Below, one piece after another: positions 36,363 through 44,642 of a stretch of DNA of 64,000 nucleotides. The DNA lies in contig NZ_JPYO01000019.1 of the NCBI RefSeq assembly GCF_000757485.1, positions 1-64,000 on the forward strand. The letters are read 5' to 3'. Made by a program: the position numbers and the translations under genes. Position 1 is the stretch's first letter, and each line of letters begins with the position of its first letter. Origin of the DNA: Achromobacter sp. RTa (GTDB lineage: Bacteria > Pseudomonadota > Gammaproteobacteria > Burkholderiales > Burkholderiaceae_B). The notes beneath the pieces were generated by a model, which worked only from the letters and a program-made list of their open reading frames with translations, was not told the DNA's origin and did no database searches.

Positions 36363-37439
36363 ATGGCATCAATCACGGTAGACGGCATCGTCAAGACCTT
36401 CGGCGGGCAGCAGGTGCTGCGCAACCTGTCCCTGCACATCCCGGACGGCGCGTTTTATACGCTGCTGGGCCCCAGCGGCTGCGGCAAGACCACCTTGCTG
36501 CGCTGCATTGCCGGCTTCTACGAGCCGGACGCCGGCCGCCTGCTGTTCGACCAGGACGACGTGACCCACGTGTCCGCCCACCGCCGCGACATCGGCATGG
36601 TGTTCCAGGACTACGCCCTGTTTCCCGACAAAAGCGCCTTCGACAACGTGGCCTATGGCCTGCGCGCCCGCGGCGTGGCCCGGGCCGAGACCGCCCGGCG
36701 CGTCAACGAAGCGCTGGACAAGGTGGGGTTGCTGGCGCTTGCCGACCGCTACCCCGCGCAGATGAGCGGCGGGCAGCGCCAGCGCGTGGCCCTGGCGCGC
36801 GCGCTGGTGATCCGGCCGCGCGTGCTGCTCATGGACGAACCGCTGTCCAACCTGGACGCCAAAATGCGCCTGCAGATGCGCGACGTGATCCTGGACCTGG
36901 TGCGCGAGGCCGGCATCACCACGGTGTTCGTGACGCACGACCAGGAAGAGGCGCTGGCCATGTCGGACCGCATCGCGATCATGGACCACGGCGACATCGC
37001 CCAACTGGGCACGCCGGAGGAACTTTACGGCACGCCGGTGAACGCCTATGTGGCGGACTTCATCGGCTCGGCCAACGTGATCCCGGTTCCGGCCAGGAAC
37101 GGCCAGGCGGGCGCGCCCGCCGGCCATGTCCGCTATGAACTCTGCGGCCTGGGCTTCGACGGCGTGCAGGGCAGCGCGCAGCTGGCCGAAAACGGCATGC
37201 TGATCGCGCGGCCGGAAGAACTCGCCCTGATGGCGCCCACGCCCTACGTGCCCAATACCCTGCCGGGCAAGGTGCTGCGGCGCCAGTACCTGGGTTTCAA
37301 GACGGCCTACCGGATCGCGCTGGCGAACGGTTCCGAGATCCGCGTCGAGCTGCACGCCGGCAACATGGTGGCGCAGTTCCAGCCGGGCGAAGCCGTGCAG
37401 GTCCTGATCCCGGCCGACAGCCGCGTCGTCAACGCCTGA
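36363..37439 (+). CDS. ABC transporter ATPase, Fe3+/spermidine/phosphonate type
   Basis: 358 aa ATPase of the PotA/FbpC family. Walker A LLGPSGCGKTT near residue 34, signature MSGGQRQR, Walker B VLLMDEPLSNLDAKMR, and a C-terminal TOBE region (about 230-358). ATG with AGGAA upstream. It heads an operon with a fused permease and a binding protein. The substrate is not evident; see the binding protein. Confidence 0.9.
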   Translation: MASITVDGIVKTFGGQQVLRNLSLHIPDGAFYTLLGPSGCGKTTLLRCIAGFYEPDAGRLLFDQDDVTHVSAHRRDIGMVFQDYALFPDKSAFDNVAYGLRARGVARAETARRVNEALDKVGLLALADRYPAQMSGGQRQRVALARALVIRPRVLLMDEPLSNLDAKMRLQMRDVILDLVREAGITTVFVTHDQEEALAMSDRIAIMDHGDIAQLGTPEELYGTPVNAYVADFIGSANVIPVPARNGQAGAPAGHVRYELCGLGFDGVQGSAQLAENGMLIARPEELALMAPTPYVPNTLPGKVLRRQYLGFKTAYRIALANGSEIRVELHAGNMVAQFQPGEAVQVLIPADSRVVNA

Positions 37440-37452
37440 GGACGCGCACGCC

Positions 37453-39099
37453 ATGAAAATCCAATGGTGGCCCTGGGGCGTCCTCACCGCGATCAGCCTG
37501 GCCCTGCTGCTGTTCTTCGTGCTTTATCCGCTGGGCGTGCTCTTCGGCAACAGCATCACCGGGCAGGACGGCGGTTTCTCGCTGGAGGGTTTCCGGGCCC
37601 TGCTGGCCGACTCGCAGTACGTGGAGGCTTTCGGCAACACCCTGATCCTGGGCCTGGCCGTCACGACGTGCACGGTGCTTGTGGGCGTGCCGTTCGCCTT
37701 CATGGTGGCGCGCTACGACTTCCCGCTGAAGAACCTGGTGGCCATCCTGCCGGTGCTGACCATCGTGATTCCCGAGATCATCGTAGGCCAGTCCTGGCTG
37801 CTGATCCTCGGCAACAACGGCATCCTGACCAACCTGCTCGGAGACGCTGGCATTTCGCTGCCGTCGTTCTACGGCTGGACGGGCATGGTGTTCTCCATGA
37901 CGCTCGTCTACTACACCTACATCTACCTCGGCGTGCTGGCCGCATTGCGCGGCTTCGATGGCCAGCTCGAGGAAGCGGGACTCAGCCTGGGCACTCCGCC
38001 GCTCGCCACCAAGCTGCGCGTGCTGGTGCCGGTGCTGCTGCCCGCGGTGCTCGTCAATGCGCTGGTCGTGTTCACCCTGGTGGTGGGCAACTTCGCGCTG
38101 GCCATGCTGCTGGGCAGCCGCGTGCCCCTGCTGTCGGTAATGACGTACAACACCTTCGTCAGCGAAATGGGCGGCAGCCCGACGCTGCAGAGCGCCATGT
38201 CGGTGGTGTCCATCGCCATCGTCGCGATCGTGCTGTTCTTCCAGAAGCGCGTGGTCGAGCGCAAGGTCTATACGATGACCCAGGGCCGAGCGCCCGCGGC
38301 CACGCGCGTGCGCTCCTGGACCGCCCTGCTCTACACCGGCGGCGTGGGCCTGGTGATCTTCATTTCCCTGCTGCCGCTCATCGTCGTCTTCATCGCGGCT
38401 TTCACCAAGACCAGCGGCCCGGTCATGCAATGGGGGCAATGGTCGCTCGCCAGCATGCAGCGCGCGGTGCACGGAGCGCCGGAGCCCATCCTGAATTCGC
38501 TCAAGTTCGCTTCCCTGGCCACCGTGCTGGGCGTGGCCTTCGCGGTCCTGGCCAGCTACCTGACGATCAAGAAGCGCAGCGCGTCCACGCAGGTCCTGGA
38601 CTACATCGTGGTGCTGCCGCTCACGATCTCCGGCACGGTGCTGGGCATCGCCCTGGTGCAGACCTTCAATACCGGCTGGCTCGTGCTGGCGGGCACCTCC
38701 GGCATCATGGTGCTGTGCTACACGGTGCGGCGCCTGCCCTTCGCGGTGCGCAACGCCTCGTCGGTGCTGTTCAACATTCCCGAGTCGATCGAGGAAGCCT
38801 CGATCAGCCTGGGCGTATCCCCGCTCATGACCTTCTTCAAGGTGGTCCTGCCCGCCATGAAAGCGTCGATCATCTCGGCCGCCATCCTGATGTGGCTGAC
38901 GACGATATCCGAACTGTCCGCCTCCATCGTCGCCTACAGCGGCGGCCTGGAGACGATGCCCATCGCGATCTTCCGCCAGGTGGACGGCGGCAGGCTGGGC
39001 ATGGCGTCGGCCTACGGCGCCGCCCTGGTCACGGTGATCGTGCTGCCCATCATCGTGTCGGTCAAGGCGTTCCGCATCAAGCTGTTCTCCGGCAAATAA
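37453..39099 (+). CDS. ABC transporter permease, double-domain FbpB type
   Basis: 548 aa with two permease domains in one chain (about 10-270 and 290-545), each with an EAA loop: EEAGLSLGTPPLATKLRVLV in the first, EEASISLGVSPLMTFFKVV in the second. Such fused permeases serve iron, thiamine, phosphonate and similar importers. It starts 13 bp after the ATPase gene. Confidence 0.9.
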   Translation: MKIQWWPWGVLTAISLALLLFFVLYPLGVLFGNSITGQDGGFSLEGFRALLADSQYVEAFGNTLILGLAVTTCTVLVGVPFAFMVARYDFPLKNLVAILPVLTIVIPEIIVGQSWLLILGNNGILTNLLGDAGISLPSFYGWTGMVFSMTLVYYTYIYLGVLAALRGFDGQLEEAGLSLGTPPLATKLRVLVPVLLPAVLVNALVVFTLVVGNFALAMLLGSRVPLLSVMTYNTFVSEMGGSPTLQSAMSVVSIAIVAIVLFFQKRVVERKVYTMTQGRAPAATRVRSWTALLYTGGVGLVIFISLLPLIVVFIAAFTKTSGPVMQWGQWSLASMQRAVHGAPEPILNSLKFASLATVLGVAFAVLASYLTIKKRSASTQVLDYIVVLPLTISGTVLGIALVQTFNTGWLVLAGTSGIMVLCYTVRRLPFAVRNASSVLFNIPESIEEASISLGVSPLMTFFKVVLPAMKASIISAAILMWLTTISELSASIVAYSGGLETMPIAIFRQVDGGRLGMASAYGAALVTVIVLPIIVSVKAFRIKLFSGK

Positions 39100-39121
39100 C
39101 CCACTCGCACAGAGGCTCACC

Positions 39122-40105
39122 ATGCAACTCAAGCACATCCTTCAGTACAGTGTCCTGGCCGCGGCCCTGGTCACGGGCGCGGCCCATGCCCAGAACGTGG
39201 TGCTCTATTCGTCCAACAACACCGAGACGATCGAAACCGCGCTGGAAGCCGTGAAGAAGCACGCGCCCAAGCTGAACGTGCAGCCCGTTACGGGCGGCAC
39301 GGGCACGATGATGAAGCGCATCGAGGCCGAATCGCAGAACCCGCGCGGCGACCTGTTCTGGAGCGGCGGCTTCGGCACGCTGGGCGCGTACCGCCAGCAT
39401 CTCCAGCCCTACCACCCGGCCGATCTCGACAAGATTCCCGCCGAGTTCCGCGGCCCGGACGATCTCTGGGTGGGCACGAACGTGCACGTCATGGTGATGA
39501 TGGTCAATGAACGGCAGCTCAAGGGCCTGCCGGCCCCCGCCACCTGGTCGGACTTGATGCAGCCGCAATGGAAGAACAAGTTCGCCATCACCGATCCATC
39601 CAAAAGCGGCACCGCCTATATGCTGGTGTACGGCCTGTACAAGCAGTTCGGCCAGGAAGGCCTGGACAAGATCGCGGCCAACGCCGTGGTCACGGCGTCC
39701 TCGGGCACCACCTATAAAGGCGTGGCCGCGGGCGAGTACGCCGTGGGCATGACGCTGGAATACGCCGCCCAGGAGTATGTGGCCGGCGGCCAGAAGGAAA
39801 TCAAGCTCGTGTACCCGACGGAGGGCAGCTACCTGGCACCCGAAGGCATGTTCATCATCAAGGGCGCAAAGAACATGGACGCCGCCAAGGCCCTGTACGA
39901 CGGCCTGCTGAGCAAGGAATCGCAGGAATCCCAGCTGGTGAAGAACTTCCGCCGCCCGACGCGCACGGACGTGGCGGTGGCCAGCCTGACCACCCTGCCC
40001 GACCTGAAGACCATCAAGATCTTCCCCGTCAGCCAGGAAGCCGCGGCCAACGAGTACGAGGCAGTGGTCGCGGCCTGGAACCAGGCCGTAGCAAAATCTA
40101 AGTGA
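39122..40105 (+). CDS. periplasmic binding protein of the FbpA/2-aminoethylphosphonate class
   Basis: 327 aa, signal peptide MQLKHILQYSVLAAALVTGAAHAQ. VVLYSSNNTETIE, FEAESQNPRGDLFWSGG-like and TYKGVAAGEYAVGMTLEYAAQ stretches match the class-II iron/phosphonate-type binding proteins. The adjacent tyrosine pair that binds ferric iron in FbpA is absent, which argues against iron and for an organic or phosphonate ligand. It is the last gene of the operon and is followed at once by GC-rich repeats. Confidence 0.85.
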   Translation: MQLKHILQYSVLAAALVTGAAHAQNVVLYSSNNTETIETALEAVKKHAPKLNVQPVTGGTGTMMKRIEAESQNPRGDLFWSGGFGTLGAYRQHLQPYHPADLDKIPAEFRGPDDLWVGTNVHVMVMMVNERQLKGLPAPATWSDLMQPQWKNKFAITDPSKSGTAYMLVYGLYKQFGQEGLDKIAANAVVTASSGTTYKGVAAGEYAVGMTLEYAAQEYVAGGQKEIKLVYPTEGSYLAPEGMFIIKGAKNMDAAKALYDGLLSKESQESQLVKNFRRPTRTDVAVASLTTLPDLKTIKIFPVSQEAAANEYEAVVAAWNQAVAKSK

Positions 40106-40110
40106 GTTGC

Positions 40111-40400
40111 CCCCCACGCTGCGCCCGCTGCGCGGGCTAGCTGCCCCCCCGAGGGGGGCTGGCCCGCCTTGGGGCGGCCCGGCTGAAGGTGTGTGCCCCC
40201 ACGCTGCGCACGCTTCGCGTGCTTGCTGCCCCCCGAGGGGGCTGGCCCGCCTTGGGGCGGCCCGGCGGCGGGCCGGCTATTTTTGCGGAGAGTGCCGCGG
40301 GCTCCAGCGCAGTCCATGCTTTGCATGCTTTGCATGCTTGCTGCCCAAGGGGACTGGCCCGCCTTGGGGCGGCCCGGCGGAGGGTGTGTGCCCCCACGCT
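40111..40400. repeat. tandem array of the GC-rich dispersed repeat (left of folE)
   Basis: Units starting CCCCCACGCTGCGC at 40111, 40196 and 40391, with another degenerate unit around 40310-40390; each continues to the core CCGCCTTGGGGCGGCCCGG. The segment 40189-40340 is the inverted counterpart of 41490-41642 across folE. A 9-bp TTTGCATGC duplication near 40319-40337 is present only on this side. No gene is credible in 40106-40690. Confidence 0.85.
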
Positions 40401-40484
40401 GCGCGCACTGTGCGCGTTCGCTGGTCCTGAAGGGCTGCGCTGCCTCGGACAAGTGGATCTGAAAGCCATGAAGCAAGCAGATCA

Positions 40485-40536
40485 ACCTGTTACCCATGTC
40501 CCCGTACACGTGTTACCTATGTCCCCGGTCCGTACA
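40485..40536 (+). repeat. paired IS-end-like motif, left copy
   Basis: Two tandem versions of TGTTACCYATGTCCCCGG: CCTGTTACCCATGTCCCCG near 40486 and TGTTACCTATGTCCCCGG at 40511. The same pair occurs in the same orientation at 41428-41479. The motif resembles terminal sequences I associate with IS481-type elements, but no transposase is present. Confidence 0.6.
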
Positions 40537-40558
40537 CTGGCTCGCCTTGCGCCGCCAA

Positions 40559-40621
40559 GTGTCTGACACCCTTGGAGAGACGGATGCCAGCATGCGCGGT
40601 TGCTGCAAGGGTGTCAGACAC
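40559..40621. repeat. two GTGTCWGACAC palindromes near folE
   Basis: Copies at 40559-40569 and 40611-40621, flanked by CCTT and AAGG as in the other clusters. They lie 70 bp beyond the folE stop codon. Confidence 0.85.
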
Positions 40622-40690
40622 CCATCATGCAACACCAGCACCCTTCAGCGGCACGCCGCGCGGTCTAGATCGAAAAAGGGATGGATCGTG

Positions 40691-41236
40691 CTAGCGGATG
40701 AGGCTGAGGAACTCGGCGCGGGTGGAGGGGTTGTCGTGGAATTCGCCCAGCATGACGGAGGTGACCATGGACGAATTCTGCTTTTCGACGCCGCGCATCA
40801 TCATGCACATGTGCTGGGCTTCGATGACGACGGCCACGCCGGCGGCGCCGGTGACGGACTGGACAGCCTCGGCCACCTGGCGACTGAGGTTTTCCTGGAT
40901 CTGCAGGCGGCGCGCATACATTTCGACGATGCGGGCGACCTTGGACAGGCCGAGGACCTTGCCGTTGGGCAGGTAGGCCACGTGCGCCTTGCCGATGAAC
41001 GGCAGCATGTGATGCTCGCACAGCGAATACAACTCGATGTTCTTTACCAGGACGATTTCACGGGTGTCCGAGGTGAAGAGCGCGCCGTTGACGATCTCGT
41101 CCAGGTTCTGCCCGTATCCGCGGCACAGATGCCGCATGGCCTTGGCCGCGCGCGCGGGCGTGTCCGCCAGCCCTTCGCGGGACGGATCCTCCCCCAATTG
41201 TTCGAGAATGGCGGTGTAGTGCGGTTCCAATGACAT
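40691..41236 (-). CDS. folE: GTP cyclohydrolase I
   Basis: Converts GTP to dihydroneopterin triphosphate, first step of folate/tetrahydropterin synthesis. The ATG at 41236 with AGGAG upstream gives 181 aa; the longer frame is not supported. Zinc ligands Cys73 and His76 in [10 protein letters not shown] and Cys144 in QHMCMMMRG are all present, with NGKVLGLSK and [12 protein letters not shown]. It is an isolated gene with no folate neighbours, nested inside several repeats. Confidence 0.95.
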   Translation of the reverse strand: MSLEPHYTAILEQLGEDPSREGLADTPARAAKAMRHLCRGYGQNLDEIVNGALFTSDTREIVLVKNIELYSLCEHHMLPFIGKAHVAYLPNGKVLGLSKVARIVEMYARRLQIQENLSRQVAEAVQSVTGAAGVAVVIEAQHMCMMMRGVEKQNSSMVTSVMLGEFHDNPSTRAEFLSLIR

Positions 41237-41427
41237 CGGGGGACTCCTGGGGTTGCGCGCCTTGGGGCGGCAATTTGCTATTGCGTTGTGACGCAAGTCT
41301 ACCGCAGGCGGCAATGCATGCGCAGGGTAGGCCCGCCTGGGTGGCCAATGCCACAAACTCGATCTTCTGGTCTTCCGCGGTAACGTGACTCCAAGGCGCG
41401 GATATCTTCCAGGCGCCTAACCCGGAA

Positions 41428-41479
41428 AAGTGTCACCCATGTCCTCGCACACCTGTTACCCATGTCCCCGGTCCATACA
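41428..41479 (+). repeat. paired IS-end-like motif, right copy
   Basis: AAGTGTCACCCATGTCCTCG at 41429-41447 and TGTTACCCATGTCCCCGG at 41454-41471, followed by TCCATACAG. It repeats, in direct orientation, the pair on the other side of folE about 943 bp away. Part of the 518-bp gene-free stretch 41237-41754. Confidence 0.6.
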
Positions 41480-41489
41480 GCCAGCCCCC

Positions 41490-41642
41490 CGGGGAGCAGC
41501 AAGCACGCAAAGCATGGACTGCGCTGGAGTCCGCGCCACTCTCCGCAAAAATAGCCCGCCCGCCGCCGGGCCGCCCCAAGGCGGGCCAGCCCCCTCGGGG
41601 GGCAGCAAGCACGCAAAGCGTGCGCAGCGTGGGGGCACACAC
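41490..41642. repeat. GC-rich dispersed repeat, inverted copy right of folE
   Basis: Reverse complement of 40189-40340, ending GTGGGGGCACACAC. It includes CTCCGCAAAAATAG and the shared core CCGGGCCGCCCCAAGG. Together the two copies form inverted arms of about 150 bp around a 1.15-kb interior containing folE. Confidence 0.85.
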
Positions 41643-41665
41643 TTGGCTCCTACTGATCCGGGCAT

Positions 41666-41689
41666 CTGGCCCTAGCGTTCTGGTCGCAT
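41666..41689 (+). promoter_or_regulatory. candidate MocR/TauR direct repeats upstream of tauA
   Basis: CTGGCCCTAG (41666-41675) and CTGGTCGCAT (41680-41689) are direct half-sites 14 bp apart. From memory, TauR of Rhodobacter binds direct repeats of the form CTGGACYTAA; the first half-site agrees in 8 of 10 positions, the second more weakly. Position, 66 bp before the tauA start, is suitable. Confidence 0.4.
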
Positions 41690-41754
41690 CCGGGCAAACT
41701 GCTATCAGCATCCCGGTCGCGCCGGAGCGCGGCCGTTTCCACCCGGAGATCACC

Positions 41755-42783
41755 ATGAACGCGATATACCGCCTCATCCGCCGCTGCACCCTGGCCGGCC
41801 TGGCCGCCGCGCTGCTGGCCGCTCCCGCTTACGCGCAGACCAAGCTGGTGGTCGGCTACCAGCTCATCGTCGGCCCGTTCCTGTCCGCCATTGCGGACGG
41901 CAGTTTCGACGCCGCCCTCAAGGAGGCCGGCTACAAGGTGGACTGGCGCCAGTTCACTTCCGGCGGCGACATTTCCACCGCGCTCGCATCGGGCAACGTG
42001 CCGGTCGGCGTATTGGGCTCCACCGGCATCACCGCCGCGGCCACGCGTGGCGTGGACATGGAGCTGTTCTGGATCCTCGACAACATCGGCAAATCCGAGG
42101 CGCTGGTCGCGCGCAACGGTTCCGGCATCAACGGCACCGCCGACCTGAAAGGCAAGCGCGTCGCGACCCCGTTCGTGTCCACCTCGCACTTTCACCTGCT
42201 GGTGGGCCTGGAACAGGTCTGGAAGATCAACCCGCGGGACGTGCGCATCCTGAACATGCAGCCGCCCCAGATCGTCGCGGCCTGGCAGCGCGGAGACATC
42301 GACGCCGCCTATGTCTGGCCGCCCGCCCTGACCGAAATCACCAAGACCGGCAAGATCATCGCGGACTCCGAGCAGATCGGCGCGGCCAGCGTCCCCACCT
42401 TCGACGGCATCGTCGTCGACCGCGCCTGGGCCGCCAAGAATCCGAAGTTCATGGCCGCGTTCACCTCCGTGCTGGCCAAGTCCTATGCCGAGTACCGGGC
42501 AAATGGCGCCAAATGGACGGCGGACTCCCCGCAGGTCAAGGGCATGGTCAAACTGATAGGCGGCAAACCCGAGGACATGGTCGAGGCGTTGAAGCTGCTG
42601 GTCTTCCCCACCGTCCAGGAACAGGCTTCCAACGAATGGCTGGGAGGCGGCAAGGAGTCGGGCGCCGCGCGCGCGTTCACGGCCAGCGCCAAGTTCCTCA
42701 AGGACCAGAAGCAGATCGACCGCGCCCTGGGCGACTACAGCGCCCATGTCACGGACAAGTACGCCAAGGCGGCGGCGAAGTAG
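41755..42783 (+). CDS. tauA: taurine ABC transporter periplasmic binding protein
   Basis: 342 aa; ATG at 41755 with CGGAG upstream. Signal peptide MNAIYRLIRRCTLAGLAAALLAAPAYAQ, then LVVGYQLIVGPFLSAIADGSFD, VDWRQFTSGGDISTALASGNV and GSTGITAAATRGVDMELFWILDNIGKSEALV, which are TauA-like. With TauB and TauC it imports taurine. The regulator and dehydrogenase-like genes downstream support taurine over other sulfonates. Confidence 0.88.
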   Translation: MNAIYRLIRRCTLAGLAAALLAAPAYAQTKLVVGYQLIVGPFLSAIADGSFDAALKEAGYKVDWRQFTSGGDISTALASGNVPVGVLGSTGITAAATRGVDMELFWILDNIGKSEALVARNGSGINGTADLKGKRVATPFVSTSHFHLLVGLEQVWKINPRDVRILNMQPPQIVAAWQRGDIDAAYVWPPALTEITKTGKIIADSEQIGAASVPTFDGIVVDRAWAAKNPKFMAAFTSVLAKSYAEYRANGAKWTADSPQVKGMVKLIGGKPEDMVEALKLLVFPTVQEQASNEWLGGGKESGAARAFTASAKFLKDQKQIDRALGDYSAHVTDKYAKAAAK

Positions 42784-42810
42784 CGGCCACGCCGGCCCGG
42801 CGGCCTTACC

Positions 42811-42839
42811 GCGCCGCCGTTCACGCGCCACGGCGGCGC
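42811..42839 (+). promoter_or_regulatory. intercistronic hairpin between tauA and tauB
   Basis: GCGCCGCCG (42811-42819) and CGGCGGCGC (42831-42839) pair perfectly around an 11-nt loop. No T-run follows. It probably stabilises the tauA part of the transcript. Confidence 0.5.
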
Positions 42840-42858
42840 CCCACTACAGGGAGCACGC

Positions 42859-43695
42859 ATGACCATGCAGCCATCCACGCCCGCGCAGCGCCTGTGCGCG
42901 GAGAAAGTCAGCGTCACCTATCCCGGCCTGCACGACAGCGGCCCGGTGATCGCCTTGCAGAACGTCAACCTGACCATCCAGCCGGGCGAGTTCGTGGTCG
43001 CGCTGGGCGCCTCCGGCTGCGGCAAAACCACTTTGCTGAGCCTGCTGGCCGGCTTCCTGTCTCCCACCGAGGGCGAGATCACCCTGGGCGACAAGCCCAT
43101 CGTCGGGCCGGGCGCCGACCGCGGCGTGGTGTTCCAGAAGCACGCTCTGCTGCCCTGGCTGAACGTATTGGAGAACACCGAGTTCGGCCTGATGCTGCAA
43201 GGCGTGGACAAGGAAACGCGCCGCGCCCGCGCCCGCCGCAACCTGGAACTGGTGGGCCTGCAGGATTTCCACCGCCACATGATCTACCAGCTTTCCGGCG
43301 GCATGCAGCAGCGCGTGGGCATCGCGCGCGCCCTCACCTGCGACCCCGCCATGCTGCTCATGGACGAGCCCATGGCGGCGCTGGACGCGTTGACCCGCGA
43401 AACCATCCAGGAACTGCTGCTGGACATCTGGCGGCAGACCAACAAGATGTTCTTCTTCATCACGCACAGCGTGGAAGAAGCGCTATTCCTGGGCTCGCGG
43501 CTGATCGTCATGTCGCCCCGGCCCGGCCGGATCACGCACACCTTCACGCCGGATTTCAACCGGCGCTACCTGGAGACCCGCGATGGCCGCAGCATCAAAT
43601 CCAGTCCCGACTTCATCGACATGCGGGAACAAGTCCTCGGGATCATCTATGGCGACGAACGCGCCTCCGCCTCCCCCCAAGGCGTCCATGTCTAG
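42859..43695 (+). CDS. tauB: taurine ABC transporter ATP-binding protein
   Basis: 278 aa ATPase. Walker [11 protein letters not shown]-loop [13 protein letters not shown], signature [15 protein letters not shown], Walker [14 protein letters not shown], and H-loop [14 protein letters not shown], in the order and spelling typical of TauB/SsuB ATPases. GGGAG precedes the ATG. The 3' end overlaps tauC by 8 bp. Confidence 0.88.
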   Translation: MTMQPSTPAQRLCAEKVSVTYPGLHDSGPVIALQNVNLTIQPGEFVVALGASGCGKTTLLSLLAGFLSPTEGEITLGDKPIVGPGADRGVVFQKHALLPWLNVLENTEFGLMLQGVDKETRRARARRNLELVGLQDFHRHMIYQLSGGMQQRVGIARALTCDPAMLLMDEPMAALDALTRETIQELLLDIWRQTNKMFFFITHSVEEALFLGSRLIVMSPRPGRITHTFTPDFNRRYLETRDGRSIKSSPDFIDMREQVLGIIYGDERASASPQGVHV

Positions 43696-44518
43696 GAGCC
43701 GTTCGCCGGGGCACAAGCCCGCGACGCCCGGCATGGTGTACGGCGCGCCGGGCGCGGGCTACAGCGGCCACATCAGCCTGCTCACCAGCCTGGCGCTGGT
43801 CGCCCTGTGGTTCCTGGTGACGGGCGCGGGCTGGGTGCGGCCGCTGTTCCTGCCCTCGCCCTTCGCGGTCTACGACAAGTTCGTCTTCGCCATGACCGAG
43901 GGCGTGGCCAATCCCCCCCTCACCGAGCACGCGCTGCCCAGCCTGTACCGCGTCTTCGGCGCCTTCTTCCTGGCCTGCCTGACCGCCATACCGGTCGGCA
44001 TCCTGATGGGCGTGAACCGCTACGCGCGCGGCATCTTCGATCCGCCCATCGAGTTCTACCGCCCTCTGCCGCCGCTGGCCTACCTGCCCCTGATCATCAT
44101 CTGGTTCGGCATCGGCGAGTTTCCCAAGATCCTCCTTATCTATCTGGCGATCTTCGCGCCCATGGCGATCGCGGCGCGCGCCGGCGTGCGGTCCGTCTCC
44201 ATCGAGCAGATCCACGCGGCCTACGCCATGGGCGGCTCGCGCGCCCAGATAGTCTGGCACGTCATCCTTAAGGCGGCCATGCCGGAAATCTTCACCGGGA
44301 TGCGCATCGGCATCGGCGTCGGATGGACCACGCTGGTCGCGGCGGAAATGGTGGCCGCCGACCGGGGCCTGGGCTTCATGGTGCTCAATGCCGCCCAGTT
44401 CCTGGCCAGCGACACCGTCATCATGGGCATCATCGTGATCGGGGTGTTCGCCTTCGCCTTCGACCTGCTGGTGCGCTACCTGGAGAAATTCGTGATCCCC
44501 TGGAAGGGACGGGTCTAG
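43688..44518 (+). CDS. tauC: taurine ABC transporter permease
   Basis: 276 aa inner-membrane permease. The ATG at 43688 with AAGG upstream is chosen over an ATG at 43649; both are possible. [26 protein letters not shown] and the EAA loop [18 protein letters not shown] are TauC features. It ends the tauABC unit 124 bp before the MocR-type regulator. Confidence 0.88.
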   Translation: MSRSRSPGHKPATPGMVYGAPGAGYSGHISLLTSLALVALWFLVTGAGWVRPLFLPSPFAVYDKFVFAMTEGVANPPLTEHALPSLYRVFGAFFLACLTAIPVGILMGVNRYARGIFDPPIEFYRPLPPLAYLPLIIIWFGIGEFPKILLIYLAIFAPMAIAARAGVRSVSIEQIHAAYAMGGSRAQIVWHVILKAAMPEIFTGMRIGIGVGWTTLVAAEMVAADRGLGFMVLNAAQFLASDTVIMGIIVIGVFAFAFDLLVRYLEKFVIPWKGRV

Positions 44519-44642
44519 CCGGCAGGGCAATCCCTCATTCCTTCCCCCATCCGGCTCCTCTATCCTGAGTGACGGAACCCGGAACGGAGGTGGCGCGCTG
44601 CGCGCCGCCTCCGTCCGCGTGGTCGTCACAAGGGGAGCCTTC

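Noticed and set aside
40107-40509. Open frames of about 80-120 codons between the ABC receptor gene and folE
   Set aside because: Products are translations of the GC-rich repeat in different frames.
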